A program made the translations under genes and the position numbers. The notes under the pieces are model-generated. The model made no database searches and was not told the origin of the DNA. It saw only the letters and a list, made by a program, of their open reading frames with translations. A DNA stretch of 64,000 nucleotides, from contig NC_084798.1 in assembly GCF_963169125.1 (NCBI RefSeq), positions 105,417,970-105,481,969 of the forward strand. Direction: 5' to 3'. Below, piece after piece: positions 33,502-45,089 of this stretch (its first letter is position 1; each line of letters begins with the position of its first letter). The stretch is from Humulus lupulus (taxonomy: Eukaryota > Streptophyta > Magnoliopsida > Rosales > Cannabaceae).

Positions 33502-35380
33502 TAATTGATATAGTGTACTCGGATTAAACTATGGCATATTCTTATAGCTAATATTCTAGAATAGCTAAATGAAAAAAATTCTTAGAGATTCTATACTATA
33601 GCCTCTTATACACTTCACAATGTATAAGGCCAGATTTCGTTTCAGTCTTTATGATATCATAAGAAAATCAGCCTCACTGGAACACGCTCTCCGTGCTATG
33701 CATTTTAATATTCTTTAAGTAAAGAGCTCTCTTATCGGATAATTCGTCTTTTGGTTTTTGAAAAAGGAGTTCTACACAACTCATATCTTTTAGAAAAATA
33801 CCAACTTTTTACTCTCTTACGAGGTTTATCGTTTTCTATCATTTATCAAAATACCAATCTCCGACCCTTTAACTTATAATGTCCGACCACGTTACCCCAT
33901 TCTCAAAAAGGTTCTACAAAACCTAAACTCCAGTTTTTACAATTTTTATCCATAACCTAGGATCTCATTTTATGTTATTTTTTAAAAGACGGGCAATTGG
34001 ACCCTTAACTTCTAAAATGCTAAAAATCTACTTTAATTAACTTAAGATGATTTTGGGATTGGTTAAATCTTCAAATCCTTGGTTATCTTTGCAGGGAACT
34101 ATTTATTTTCATTTCCCAAACTTTACTTCCACTATTTAAATTTAAAGTATTAAAGTCTCATTTTTAAACTTTTGCCCTAAGTTGAGTTTTTGGCGAAAAT
34201 CCTTAAACTATTGTTCATCTATTCTATGTCATAAGTATGGGAACTAGGAAAAAGACTCGCATCAAAATTTGTTTTAGGTTATGAGAACAAACTTCCCAAA
34301 AATCACTTTTCGTTAAGGTTCGAAATCACTACTTTTCAGGTTTTAGGGAAAAATTAGAAAAATTATTTCTCTTAAACCGTGACACAGTTTTCTTTACAAT
34401 GTTACAGGCATTCTTATACGCCTCATAAATAATTCCCTTAAAAATTTCATAATATTAGGAATCGCAAAACCCATTAAAATATTAGAAGTAATCTGGGCAG
34501 TGCTTGCTGCCCAGAATTTTTGTTTCCAGATTTTAGGGCAAACTTTAAAAACAAATTTCTCTTAAACCATAATACATTTTCCCCTAATTTTATAGTAGCC
34601 CTTATACATGACTATAATAACATCCTACCAAATTTCATAGCTTTTAGATTAATAAAACCCTTTCAAAAGTCAAAACAATCTGGAAAGTGCATGCTACTTA
34701 GAAATTTTAAGATTTACATCACAATGGCAAAAAGTTCATAACTTGGGTTTAAAAATACATTTTTATGATGTTCCAAAGCATAAACTCAAGTAATCACAAT
34801 GAACTATGAAACTACACAAGTTATTGTCACAAACAGAGGCAGTAGAGTCCGATCTAATCCATTGGTAGTTAGACCACGAATTTCGGTAGCATGGATTTTT
34901 ACACAAACATAACAACAGGAATTTCTAGCATAACCCTAGCCACATGCATGACTGCAAATCATCAAATCACACAATGTCAATCTTAAGCATAAAATAAGCT
35001 CCAAAAACCATTAAAATAACCTATAAAACCAGATCTACCAATATTAACACAAAACTTGATGAATAACCATAGATTTCTACCTTTCAATAGTTCTAACTTG
35101 GAGATGTGTTTCCTTAGCTTCTCAAAACTCACCCTTGTGCTATACACTCTTAAACCGAGCCCCAAAGTCCCACATGCAGATTTTTAAGAAAGAATTAGAG
35201 TAGAAAGACTTAGATGAGGGACAAGAACATGCAAACTACAAAGATCTCTTAGCTTGCTTTTACTTGATCACCAAAGTGCTCAACCTTTGAGATCCAACTA
35301 GTAAAAGCTTCCCTTGAATGCTAGAACACATGATCAATTCCATGCATGGCTATTAGATCACATGCATTCATAATAAACCC
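33502..35380. other. Intergenic or old LTR sequence
   Basis: AT-rich, no coding signal. Together with 38252-39175 it may be one long minus-strand LTR ending GGGATGTCACA at 39175, interrupted by the Tourist-like MITE. The other end was not found. Confidence 0.35.
34331..34700. repeat. Diverged tandem duplication, two copies of about 185 bp
   Basis: Both copies carry TTTTAGGG..AAA, TTTCTCTTAAACC, a CTTATAC block, AATTTCATA and a closing CTGG..AGTGC.TGCT block in the same order (34337-34515 and 34528-34700). Confidence 0.7.
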
Positions 35381-35383
35381 TTA

Positions 35384-38248
35384 GGGGTTGTTTGGTATGA
35401 GGTTTGGGTTTGTGGGAGTAGAGTTAGAGGGGGTTTAGATTAAGGGAATATGAAACTCAAGTGTTTAAAAGGGTTAGGATTTGTAACGCCCTGGATAACC
35501 AAGACCGTTACACTGTGTGTTTATAAAGGTGCAAGACTTGCTAATCAAGTCATTTAAATAAAAATGTGAGTCTAAAGTCATAAACAGTTTAGGTTTAAAA
35601 GATTTTGGTCATAAACACATAATTTTTATTAAAATAAATGTTGAGTACATGGGAACCCAAAACACAGTTTAGAGGACATATTTACAAAATTTCCAAATGT
35701 TATAAATAATCAAAGCCAGTCTAATGGCAAAATACACATTTTAGGTTTCCGTTCCTGTACAATCCCTCAACCGTGGTGACTGAGCAACTGAAAATGTACA
35801 CCTCGCCCCCAGAGCTCTCCAATCCATGGTTGAACCATCTTACCCTTGCCTTTACCTGCACCACGTAGCACCCGTGAGCCGAGGCACAGTAAGAAAACCA
35901 TAACATCATAGCATGATCAATATCAATAACCAAATAATTCATAAAGCATAACAAGATATTCAGCAGTCTATAACATTCACATAACCAGTGATAAAAGTTG
36001 ACAAATCAACAATCTATTATCCAGGTATTCAACATATCATATTCATAATATTAACAACAATAGACATATCATACAATAGCTAAGGTTGACGGCCGTAGGC
36101 CGCACCCTCTGTTTAACCCACTATCTTTGGCTCACTTAGGTCGAGCCCAGTGTTCAACCCACTAACGCTGGCTCGCTTAGGCCAAGCTCAGTGATTATTT
36201 AATTAAGCTCAGCTACCAGTGGCTGAGCTGCGTCCTTGTGCGACAATATTAATTCTGGCACTCTTAGGCCGTTTATCTCATGTCCACATGGCATAATACC
36301 ATCATATGACATTGCATAAAAGTATAGGGAACTCTTAGTCCCAACATAACCACATAACCAGGTGCAGTTTTCTTACCTTTGATTCCAAGCGGAGAAGGAG
36401 AATCAGTTCTGAGCACGGTCCCTAGCCTCGAGCCTTGGCGACAAACCTAGTCACAAGAGTTATTGATATCTATCAACTTCCAATTAAGATAAAAATACCT
36501 AGGGAACAAATCTAGCCTCCGGGACCTCAATTTCTACTAAACCGGGTGGTAGAAATTGTCCCGATCCTCTAGGTTTGAACCCCTGAGCCCTAACAATACT
36601 TAGAACTCCTCTAAGCTTAAAACTCCCAAGCAGGTCGCGACTTGGCTCAACAAGTTACGACTTGCCCCAAGTCAAAGAGCAGACTCCCACGCGAAAGGGG
36701 AGGCGGGTTGTGACTTGGCTAGGCAAGTCGCGTGGCGCCCCAAGTTAGAGAGCATCCCAAGCCAGAAGGGCCACACACGCCGCGGCGCCCCCATCCTAGG
36801 TCGCAACACGCCCCCTTCGACCAAGAAAATTCTGGGTTTTCTCCTCCTTCTCCTAGCCATGAACACACAAACTTAACCAGAATTTTACCCAACATCTTTC
36901 CCCAATTCAAAACCAATCAACAACTAACTCAGAACTAATTTACACATTTTAACCATTCAAAAACCTCAACAACATCCCTCAATTCAATCATTCAAGAAAC
37001 CAAAATCAATTCTATCCTTAACCCCCAAGCTACTCAACTTAACTCTACATAGCTAACCATAATCATCAACTAATCATAACCAGAAATCCAGCAACAATTC
37101 AGAGATAAAACTAAAGCTCTTACCTCAAATTAGCTGATGATTTCCTTAGAATTTCTAGCTCGAACACATAGCTTGAATCTCCTTAACTTTCTATCTAAAT
37201 TCCTCAAGCTTCAAGCCTCTTCAACAACCAAGAGAATAAACACCAAGAGTGAGAGGGAGAAGAGAAATCGTGAGGGTGAGGGAGAGGAAAAGTGAACTTT
37301 ATGTTGTTCCTTGTTTCTTTCATTAGATGACTCTACAAGCTTTTGTTTTGATTCTAACAAAAAGGCTGAGTAAATCATTAACTAACAAAAAGACCATTCT
37401 ACCCCATCCAACAAAACTAACCTTTAACTTAATCTAGGGGTATAATAGTCATTTGTTCCCAATTCCCACTAATTTCTCAAGTGTTCCTAATATTTATCAC
37501 TTAAATCCTATCATCCAACTAATCACAAATTATTTACCCATTGTCCAATAATTCCTAACATATTCTCTAAATTCCCATAAATACCTCCAGGCTCCCCCGA
37601 GCCGGGTATAAATCCCTGCCGTGACTTTTTTGCTCAGCCGGGAGCCAGGATCGTCTCGAGCCATATGCTGCAAATATATCCACATAATAATGTGGTCTCA
37701 ACAATTTATCACACATAATTACATTTATACCCTCAACAGGCCAAAATTACAAATATGCCCTTACAAGCTAAACAGGGCTCGCATGCATATTTAATACCCA
37801 TAAACATGCATTTAATCATATCCATATAATCATATAATCATGCATGCCACACAATCATGCATTTATTCATTTAATCACATAAATACCAATTATGCCCTCC
37901 CGACACACTAATCAAGGCCCTTAAGCCTTATTAGTAATTTTTGGCCCTTAAGCCTTATTAAACATTTATTTTAATAAAAATTATCTGTTTATGACCAAAA
38001 TCTTTTAAACCTAAACTGTTTATGACTTTAAATTCACATTTTTATTTAAATGACTTGATTAGCATGTCTTGCACCTTTATAAACACACAGTGTAACGGTC
38101 TTAGTTATCCATGGCGTCACAAGATTACCCTCAAATCAAGCTAAAAAATAGGGCCCACTTGAAAACACAATCCCCGAAACCATCAACTACAAATTTATCA
38201 AACATGGGTTAGATTTGGCATTACCACTCCCAACAAAGCAAACACCCC
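35384..38248. mobile_element. Tourist-like (PIF/Harbinger) MITE, about 220 bp net, carrying an LTR insertion
   Basis: The ends GGGGTTGTTTGG (35384) and GCAAACACCCC (38248) are near-inverted copies, flanked on both sides by TTA (35381-35383 and 38249-38251). This is the target and terminus style of Tourist MITEs. The LTR unit 35482-38121 lies inside. Confidence 0.65.
35482..38121 (-). mobile_element. Chromovirus-type LTR B1 with inverted duplicate end (2640 bp)
   Basis: From 35482 (TGTAACGCCCTGG) to about 37940 it reads as a minus-strand family B LTR, with TTACCT sites at 35853, 36374 and 37121. Instead of ending in the usual GGGTCGTTACA, it runs into a second CCCTTAAGCCTTATTA copy and then about 160-180 bp that are the inverted complement of 35482-35660 (about 95% identical). 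It ends GGCGTCACA. The flanks GGATT and AGATT match in four of five bases. Confidence 0.75.
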
Positions 38249-38251
38249 TTA

Positions 38252-39175
38252 GGGTTTCAAGTTTGAAGAGGAAAACGGAAGAGAAGATGAATGAGGTTTT
38301 GAAACTTACACTAGACAATGTTTCTCTTGAGTTTCTCCCTTTTTCAATGGAGGGATGAGTGTAGTTGGCCTATGGAGAAAAATTTACTGCAATGGAGGAT
38401 TGTAGAGCTTAAGTTGTTGGGTTTGGGAGAGGAAAATGGAAGAGGGAGTATTTTTTTTAGAGAAAAGAAATGTTGTGAGAGAAAATGATTAGGTCTTTAC
38501 GTGTGAGTGGGGTAAGACTCTTACTCTTCCCCTAGGGTATGTGTCCTAGGCTCTTGAGAGCCCTAGGACCTAGCCTTTCCACCTACCACTCTCTCTCTCC
38601 TCCGTTCGAAAAGACCTGTATGTCCTTCCTCATTTTTACTTCTCTCCTAAGACACTCATGGGCCCTTTAGAAAAATTTCTTATCTAAAATTCCATAACTT
38701 TTTACCCTATACTTTTAAAATCTCCAAGATTAATCAATTAAATTAAATGTGACCCAAAAATAAAAATTTTCACATATCACATAATTTTGGTAATTTATCA
38801 AATTGACCAAAATGCCATTAGAGGCCCGAGCAAGAAGTTTTTATTCTTCGGCCCGGTTGATTGGAATTCAAACCTTAATCATTTTTCTTAAATTTATTGG
38901 CTTGACTATAAATTCCCAGTTGCCAAAATATTTTTATGCCATAATATTCCCTATTTTACCAAACCCGAGATTTTCCACTATTAGGGTTGGCCCCTCGGTC
39001 CGAGATCAATTTTTCTTTCCAAATGCCTAAACCCTTTACCAAATTATCACAACTGCTTTAAGATTCAAAAAATAACACAATTCCATATAATATTATTTAT
39101 CAAAATAATATTCCATACAATGCTTCATCGACTTGAACCAGCTACTAACGAGTGTTCAAAATTCGGGATGTCACA
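38252..39175 (-). repeat. Terminal part of an unassigned LTR ending GATGTCACA
   Basis: On the minus strand it begins TGTGACATCCCGAATTTT, a start common in plant Ty3/Gypsy LTRs, with a donor-like GTAAGTTTC near 38310. There is no coding sequence. It may continue into 33502-35380 across the MITE. Confidence 0.45.
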
Positions 39176-39234
39176 CTACATTTGCTCTTTTGACTTGGTT
39201 ATTAACTGAGAATAGGCTGATCAGTGGTGGTTAC

Positions 39235-39839
39235 TGTTGACCCTGATTTTGGTCAACTGACACGGAGTCAAAAATGCTTGATGTGGACATATATGTTAGA
39301 ATGAATGTAATGACCAAAACAATAAAGCACACAAGAATTTATAGTGGTTCGGTCCTAGAAACTGGTAACAACCTATGTCCACTTGATCTATTATTGATAT
39401 GGGATTCAAAGGAGTGATCAAAGAACTAGGGTTCTATGAGTTTCACCAACCTCTGAATAATAAACAATATATTGTAATGTATTAGCTCTAATTCTCTCGT
39501 AAATCTATACTCTCAAGTAATTCAAAAGCAAAAGTCCCCTCCCTTGAGCTACCCTTTTCTTATTTATAGGCTCCAGGAGGGTTACAGGAATCTATTACAG
39601 ATATTATTTCCCAAATAATCAGATTCTCAGGAAATCATGGGAGACAATCTCGGATATGATCATAACTGCACAAGATTTTCTCCAAATATAGTGAGTATAC
39701 GATCAAGCTGGTCGTGCATAACGTTTGAGCGTTGTGCCAGGAAATCTTTCTGGTTGATGGTCAAACAAGACTTCCGCCAGGTGTCAACCACGTGTACTAA
39801 ACGCCTGCCACGTCACCCATACCTATTTTTTGGATAACA
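39235..39839 (-). mobile_element. Solo LTR of the Tat2 family (605 bp)
   Basis: The plus strand runs TGTTGACCCT...TTGGATAACA, flanked by perfect GTTAC copies (39230-39234 and 39840-39844). The minus strand shares the TGTTATCCA start, GTGACGTGGCAGG and the GGGTCAACA-type end with the Tat2 LTRs. The ORF at 39637-39837 is fortuitous. Confidence 0.9.
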
Positions 39840-39844
39840 GTTAC

Positions 39845-40699
39845 AACTTTCATTTTTCCCCAGCCAGTTTTGAAAAATAAAGAGAAAAATTAGATGAAAG
39901 GAGAGGAGGAACGAGGAGAAAAAGAAATAGAAACTTGTTCTCCATGAGGTTCGGCCAAGGCATATTGCAACTAAGGGTAAGCTTTGACCCCATTTATCTT
40001 GATATTTTTTAACATAGAAAGACTCTTAAAGATCTTGGTTTATGTATCTTGAATTTGGGGACCGCAAGGGGAAGAACATAAGTAAGGTTCAACTAGGCTA
40101 GATCATAATCCAAGGTTAACTGTTGCGTCTTTCTTTGGAGATTTTCAGCCATGAATGGGTGCTTAGAATTCATTGTGCTGTTTGTAGAGTTTAGAAGCCA
40201 CAGGAGGAAGACGAACACTTTGGTTTTCGACCATGGAAGAAGAGATATAGTGCTTAGCTCTTCTCTTCAACTTTGTTGATAGTTTTCAACCAATAAATGT
40301 TTGAACTTGGTTTCCAAATGTATTGATAGTAGAAAGCACTAAGGATGATGGATCTATGATTTTTGATGTTAGATCTAGGGTTCTTAGGGTGGTTAATATT
40401 TTTGAAAAGGTGGTAACCATTTTTGAAAGCATCATCGCCGGCTTTGATGGTGGGTTGCCGATGATGAGATAGTGCAAGAGGATGGTTCGGGGTGCAAGAA
40501 CCCTGACCGTGGCATGCGTGTGTGTATGATTGGTCTAAGAGGGAGCACCAGCCCTTTGGGGATTTGGAGCATGGGAATTGGCGGTTACCAAAACCACCAT
40601 GGGGTGGTTGCCAAGAACCATGGATAAGATTGTGGTTATCGTGGTAAAAAGTGATGATGATGGTGATGTCGTGGTGGTGATGATGGTTATGAGAAGATG
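39845..40699. other. Unassigned sequence, no gene seen
   Basis: Mixed composition with GGTAAGC and AGTAAGG motifs near 39975 and 40080 and ATG/TGG-rich repeats (GATGATGGTGATG, about 40650-40700). No open frame or domain is supported. It may be leader or LTR sequence of an old element continuing at 42963. Confidence 0.35.
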
Positions 40700-40704
40700 A
40701 TTAT

Positions 40705-42957
40705 TGTAACGACCCAAAATTACTAATAAGGCTTAAGGGCCTTGATTAGTGTGACAGGAGGGCATAATTGGAAATTATGTGAATTAATGGTGAAAATGCA
40801 TGAGTATGTGATATGCATGATCCTATGATTATATGGATATGTGAAATGCATGTTTATGAGTATTAGATAAGCATGCGGGCCCTGTTTAGCTTGTAAGGGC
40901 ATAACTATAATTTTGGCCCGTTAGGGCATAAATGTGATAAACTATTGAGACCACATTATTATGTGTTTATATTTATATTTGCAGCATTTGGCACGAGGCG
41001 ATCCTAGGGAGCAAGTAGCAGGAAAGTCACAATGGGGCCCGATACTTGACTCGCGGCGAGGCAAGGGGTATTTTGGGTATTAGACAGTTACTTGGGTTAT
41101 CGGGTGATGGAAATAAATAATTGGAGATATATTTGAGGTTAGGAAGCTTAGGAAGGAATATTGGGGAAGTTTACTATTTTGCCCTCGGGGACGTTTTTGG
41201 TACCCCCGAGCCTAGGGATTAACTTAAGTAACTAAGGGTGGATAAAACAAAGTGAGGAAAACAATAGAAACACCTAACCAACCCTTCCCTCTTCTCTCAA
41301 CTCTCTCTCTCTCAAGGAAATCAGTGAAATCAAGGGAGTTTTGGCTGGAAACTCAGAGATTGGAGTTGGAACTTTGGGGATTAGCTCAGTGTTAGCTAAT
41401 GGATTTAATCAGGAACTGAGGTAAGTCTTGAATCACTTTCTTAGTCATTGAATTATGTAGATTTGGGCTGAGTTCTAAGTGTTTTGGGTTCTTGATTTTG
41501 AAGATTAAATTGGGGCTAAGGCTTGGGAATTAACTCAGCAACTAGTTGGTGGACTTGCTCTTCAGAAAAGGTAAGTCTTTAATAATGGTTTAGCATCTGA
41601 ATTCTGGGAATTACTGCCTGTTCTAAGGAGATTTTGAGCTTATGGGTTTCAAGATTAAAGTGATATATTGGTGAGTTTCTAAGTTAGGTTTTTGCTGGAT
41701 TATGTTGCTGAATACATGTTAAAATGTTTGTGATAGTTGGATTGTATTAGTAGGAGGATTTTGGATGGGTTGGAGTGAGGTTTGAGTGTTAAAAATGGTG
41801 GATTTTTTGGGCTCGAAGGGGTCGGGCCGCGGCTCAGTTCTTGGTGTGTCGTGGCCCTTCGAAGCATATAGGAGTTGAGGAAGAACGACGAAGCGCGACA
41901 TGGGGAGTGTTGGGCCGCGGCCCGTGTCTGGCTTTTGGTGAGGCTGAGCCTTTGGTCAGGGGCAAGTCGCGGTATAGGAAGCTTGGGCCGCGACTCTTAA
42001 GGGCATTCTTGGTCTTTCGGAGGTTTAAGGTGCAGGGACGTGACCTATGATGCTCGGGATCGATTCCACTACCGTGCTTGGTGGAATTGGATGTCCTGAA
42101 GGCTAGAACTTGATCTGGAAACCCTTATTCATTTATTATTGATGGAATCCTTTATCATGGTTGTGACTAGGTGTACGCTTGGGCTCGGGGCAGGATCGTG
42201 CTCGGGGTCGTATTTCTTAATCAAAGTACTTGGAATTAAAGGTAGGAAAACTGCACCCATCTATGTGGATAGGTTGGGACTAAGTGTTCCCTATATGCGT
42301 ATGCACTGTTATATGATTGTGATAAACCATGTGAATATGTTGGGATTAAGAGCTGCCTATAACTGTATGAATGTCATGAGGTGGTATTATGCCATAGGGA
42401 CACGTGATAAACAACCTAAGAGTGTCGGAATCAATACTTGCGCACAGGGCGCTGCTCATCCATTGGTAGCTGAGGAAAGCTTATTAATCACTGAGCTTGG
42501 TTGAGCTGGCCGAGTTAGTGGATATAACACTAGGAGCGGCCTAAGTAAGCCGAAGACAGTGGGTTAAATAGAGGGTGCGGCCTAAGAGTGCTGACCCTAG
42601 ATATTTTTTAATGGGTTGGAGAGCTCTGGGGGCGAGGTGTACATTGTCAGCAACTCGGCCGCCACGGTCGAGGGATTGCACAGGGATGGAAACCTAAAAT
42701 GTGTATTTTTCCATTAGAGTGGCTTTGAATATTTATAACATTTGGAAATTCTATAATTATGTCATTTGAACCTTGATTTGGGATTCGATGTATCAAACAT
42801 TTATTTTAATGAAAATTATTCGTTTATGACCAAAATCCTTTTAAACCTAACCTGATTATGTTGTTAGGTTCACATTTTTATTTAAATGACTTGATTAGCA
42901 AGTCTCGCACTACTTCAAACACACAGTGTAACGGTCTTGGTTATCAAGGGTGTTACA
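40705..42957 (+). mobile_element. Solo chromovirus-type LTR B2 (2253 bp)
   Basis: TGTAACGACCC...AGGGTGTTACA, flanked by perfect ATTAT copies (40700-40704 and 42958-42962). It carries the family's splice-like sites: donor at 41421 (GAGGTAAGTC), acceptor GTGACTAG at 42170, donor AAGGTAGG at 42242. GC-rich GGGCCGCGGC tracts lie at 41820-41990. Confidence 0.92.
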
Positions 42958-42962
42958 ATTAT

Positions 42963-43585
42963 GGTGATGGCTAAGAGGCAAAGGCTTGAGTAGTAGAGAT
43001 TTAGGCCTAGCGGCAGAAGCTTGCATGTGCCATGCATAAGGCCAACATGAGCCATAACTTGAATTCTTTGTGCTAAGGCTTGGGAAAATGATGCAATGCT
43101 AAGGTTTTATAGGTCAAGGGTTAAGAATAATATTTTCAATAGATAGAAAATATTTAAGGCTATCGGTTACATCCAAGTAGATATTAGGGCTTGGGATTAA
43201 AGGCGAAGCTCAAGATTTTGGCTCGGGGCTCTAGTAATGACATTTGAGGTTTAATATTAGATTTGAGGATCTAGAAAGTACTTTGAAGGAATAGAAAGTA
43301 CGTTATTGAATAAGATAAGATAAGATAAAATTCTTGTTTGGGGCTCGGGGCTCTAGAATTCATAACTTGAGATATAATTGGAGTTTTGACTTAAAATTTC
43401 AGAGATAGATTATGAATAAATTATTATTTGGAATAATAATTTTCTAAGTCTCGTTTAGGTTTTCAAGAGGGGTATTTTGTAAGTTTATCCCTGGGGGTCG
43501 GGTTTGGGCTAAGAGTCGACAACGTTAATTTGGGATGAGTTTCATAAATTCTAAATCTAGAAACCTAGTAAGGTTATGAACGAAG
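42963..43585. other. Unassigned sequence right of LTR B2
   Basis: No ORF of note. GGGGCTCGGGGCTCTAG occurs twice (about 43222 and 43342), and there is a short AAGATAAGATAAG run near 43312. Confidence 0.4.
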
Positions 43586-43987
43586 TGTTAGGGTTGGTGC
43601 CCTAAAAGCATATGTAAAGACAATTTTATTGAATTAAATAAAAGTACAATTTCATTATATTTGATTATCGTAATTATTGTTTTAATAATTTATACATAAA
43701 TATCAGAAAATTTCATATTCATTTATGATAATAAGATCTTGTATGCGTACGGGAGAATTAAGATACAATGAATAAAATAGTCAGCAACATATAAAATTAT
43801 GGAGTTTAATCAATGGTTGCTAGTACGGTTTACTAAGCATATTGATGGATGCAAGTAATCTAGATTCAGATTACAGATGTGGATAGACATCTTAGTAAGA
43901 GTACTTTATATAATTAAGATAATATATGACAGGACCGATGTCAATTCATTTCTTTATATAAAGTTGTCGTTTGCCATGAAGATTAAA

Positions 43988-45010
43988 GAATAAATAGCAT
44001 TTTTCCCCCTGAACTATGACCACTATATGATTGTGCCCCCTAAATGATTCGCGATATTAAAAATTCCCCCCAAACTATGCACGTTGCTGAAATATGAGAC
44101 TTCTGTTAGATTTTGTTCTAGGTGGCTAACAAATTGATGATGTGTCATTTTGACTGTCGATGTGGCACTACCATGTGTAGAATAATTAGCAATTTCTCCC
44201 CCCAAACTTTGACCACTACCAAATTGTGCCTTTTTTATTAAAACTATTTTTTTTTAAGAAAACCTCTTTTTTTCTTAAAAATAATAACTATATCCTTAAA
44301 TATTAAAAAAATCATTTTAAAAGATTAAGAAAATAAACAATACTAAAAGTTTCAAACTAATTAAATAAATTTTTAAATACTCAAAAATTAAAAATCTAAT
44401 TAATAACAAATAACTTTTTTTTTTACTTTTTCTTTTCTTTTACAATATAAAATAAACATATCTTAAAATAAAAATTAAAAATAATTCTTAAAACAAAGTT
44501 TGTTCCCCTTCGTCCTCCTCCTCTTAAATTAAAAGCTTTTTTTATTTTTATTTTAGCCCTTCGTCGTCCTCTTTAATTAAAGGTTTTTTTTTTCTTTGTT
44601 CTAGTATTTATTTTAAATATTCATTTTAAAATATATTTATTTTATATTGTAAAAGAACAGAAAAAGTAAAAGAGTTATTTATTATTAATTAAAATTTTAA
44701 TTTTTTAAGGATTTAATTATTATTTTTAGAAAAAGATATATTTTTTTCAATAAAGGGGTATTATTTGGTAGCGGTCAACATTCGGGGGGGGGGGGGGGGA
44801 GGGGGAATTGCTAATTATTCTACACATTGCAGTGCCACATCAATAGAAAAAATGCCACATCATCAATTTGTTAGCCACCTAGGACGAAATCTAACAAAAG
44901 TCTCATATTTAAGTAACGTGCATAGTTCAAGGGGAATTTTTAACATCGCGAATCATTCAAGGGGCACGATCATATAGTGATCATAGTTTGGGGGAAAATG
45001 AAATTTATTC
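43988..45010. mobile_element. Foldback Mutator-like element, 1023 bp
   Basis: The ends GAATAAATAGCATTTT and its inverted copy AAATGAAATTTATTC open long inverted repeats. They match well for about 240 bp and, with gaps, for most of each half (TTTTACAATATAAAATAAA is inverted at about 44640). Flanking 9-mers AAGATTAAA and AAGATGAAA match at eight positions, the Mutator-type target size. No transposase is encoded, so it is non-autonomous. A run of 16 G begins near 44785. Confidence 0.8.
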
Positions 45011-45089
45011 AAGATGAAATTCATATCTAAAATAAGGATCATTTGTAGATCAGTTAAAATCCAATGTGGTCATGAACTCCTGTTCATGT

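Noticed and set aside
35384..38248. hAT-type MITE with 8-bp target duplication
   Set aside because: Eight-base flanks do not match; TTA on both sides with GGGGT termini fits a Tourist-like element better.
39845..40700. Possible host gene exons with GGTAAGC-like donors
   Set aside because: No sustained open frame or protein similarity; the motifs alone are too common.
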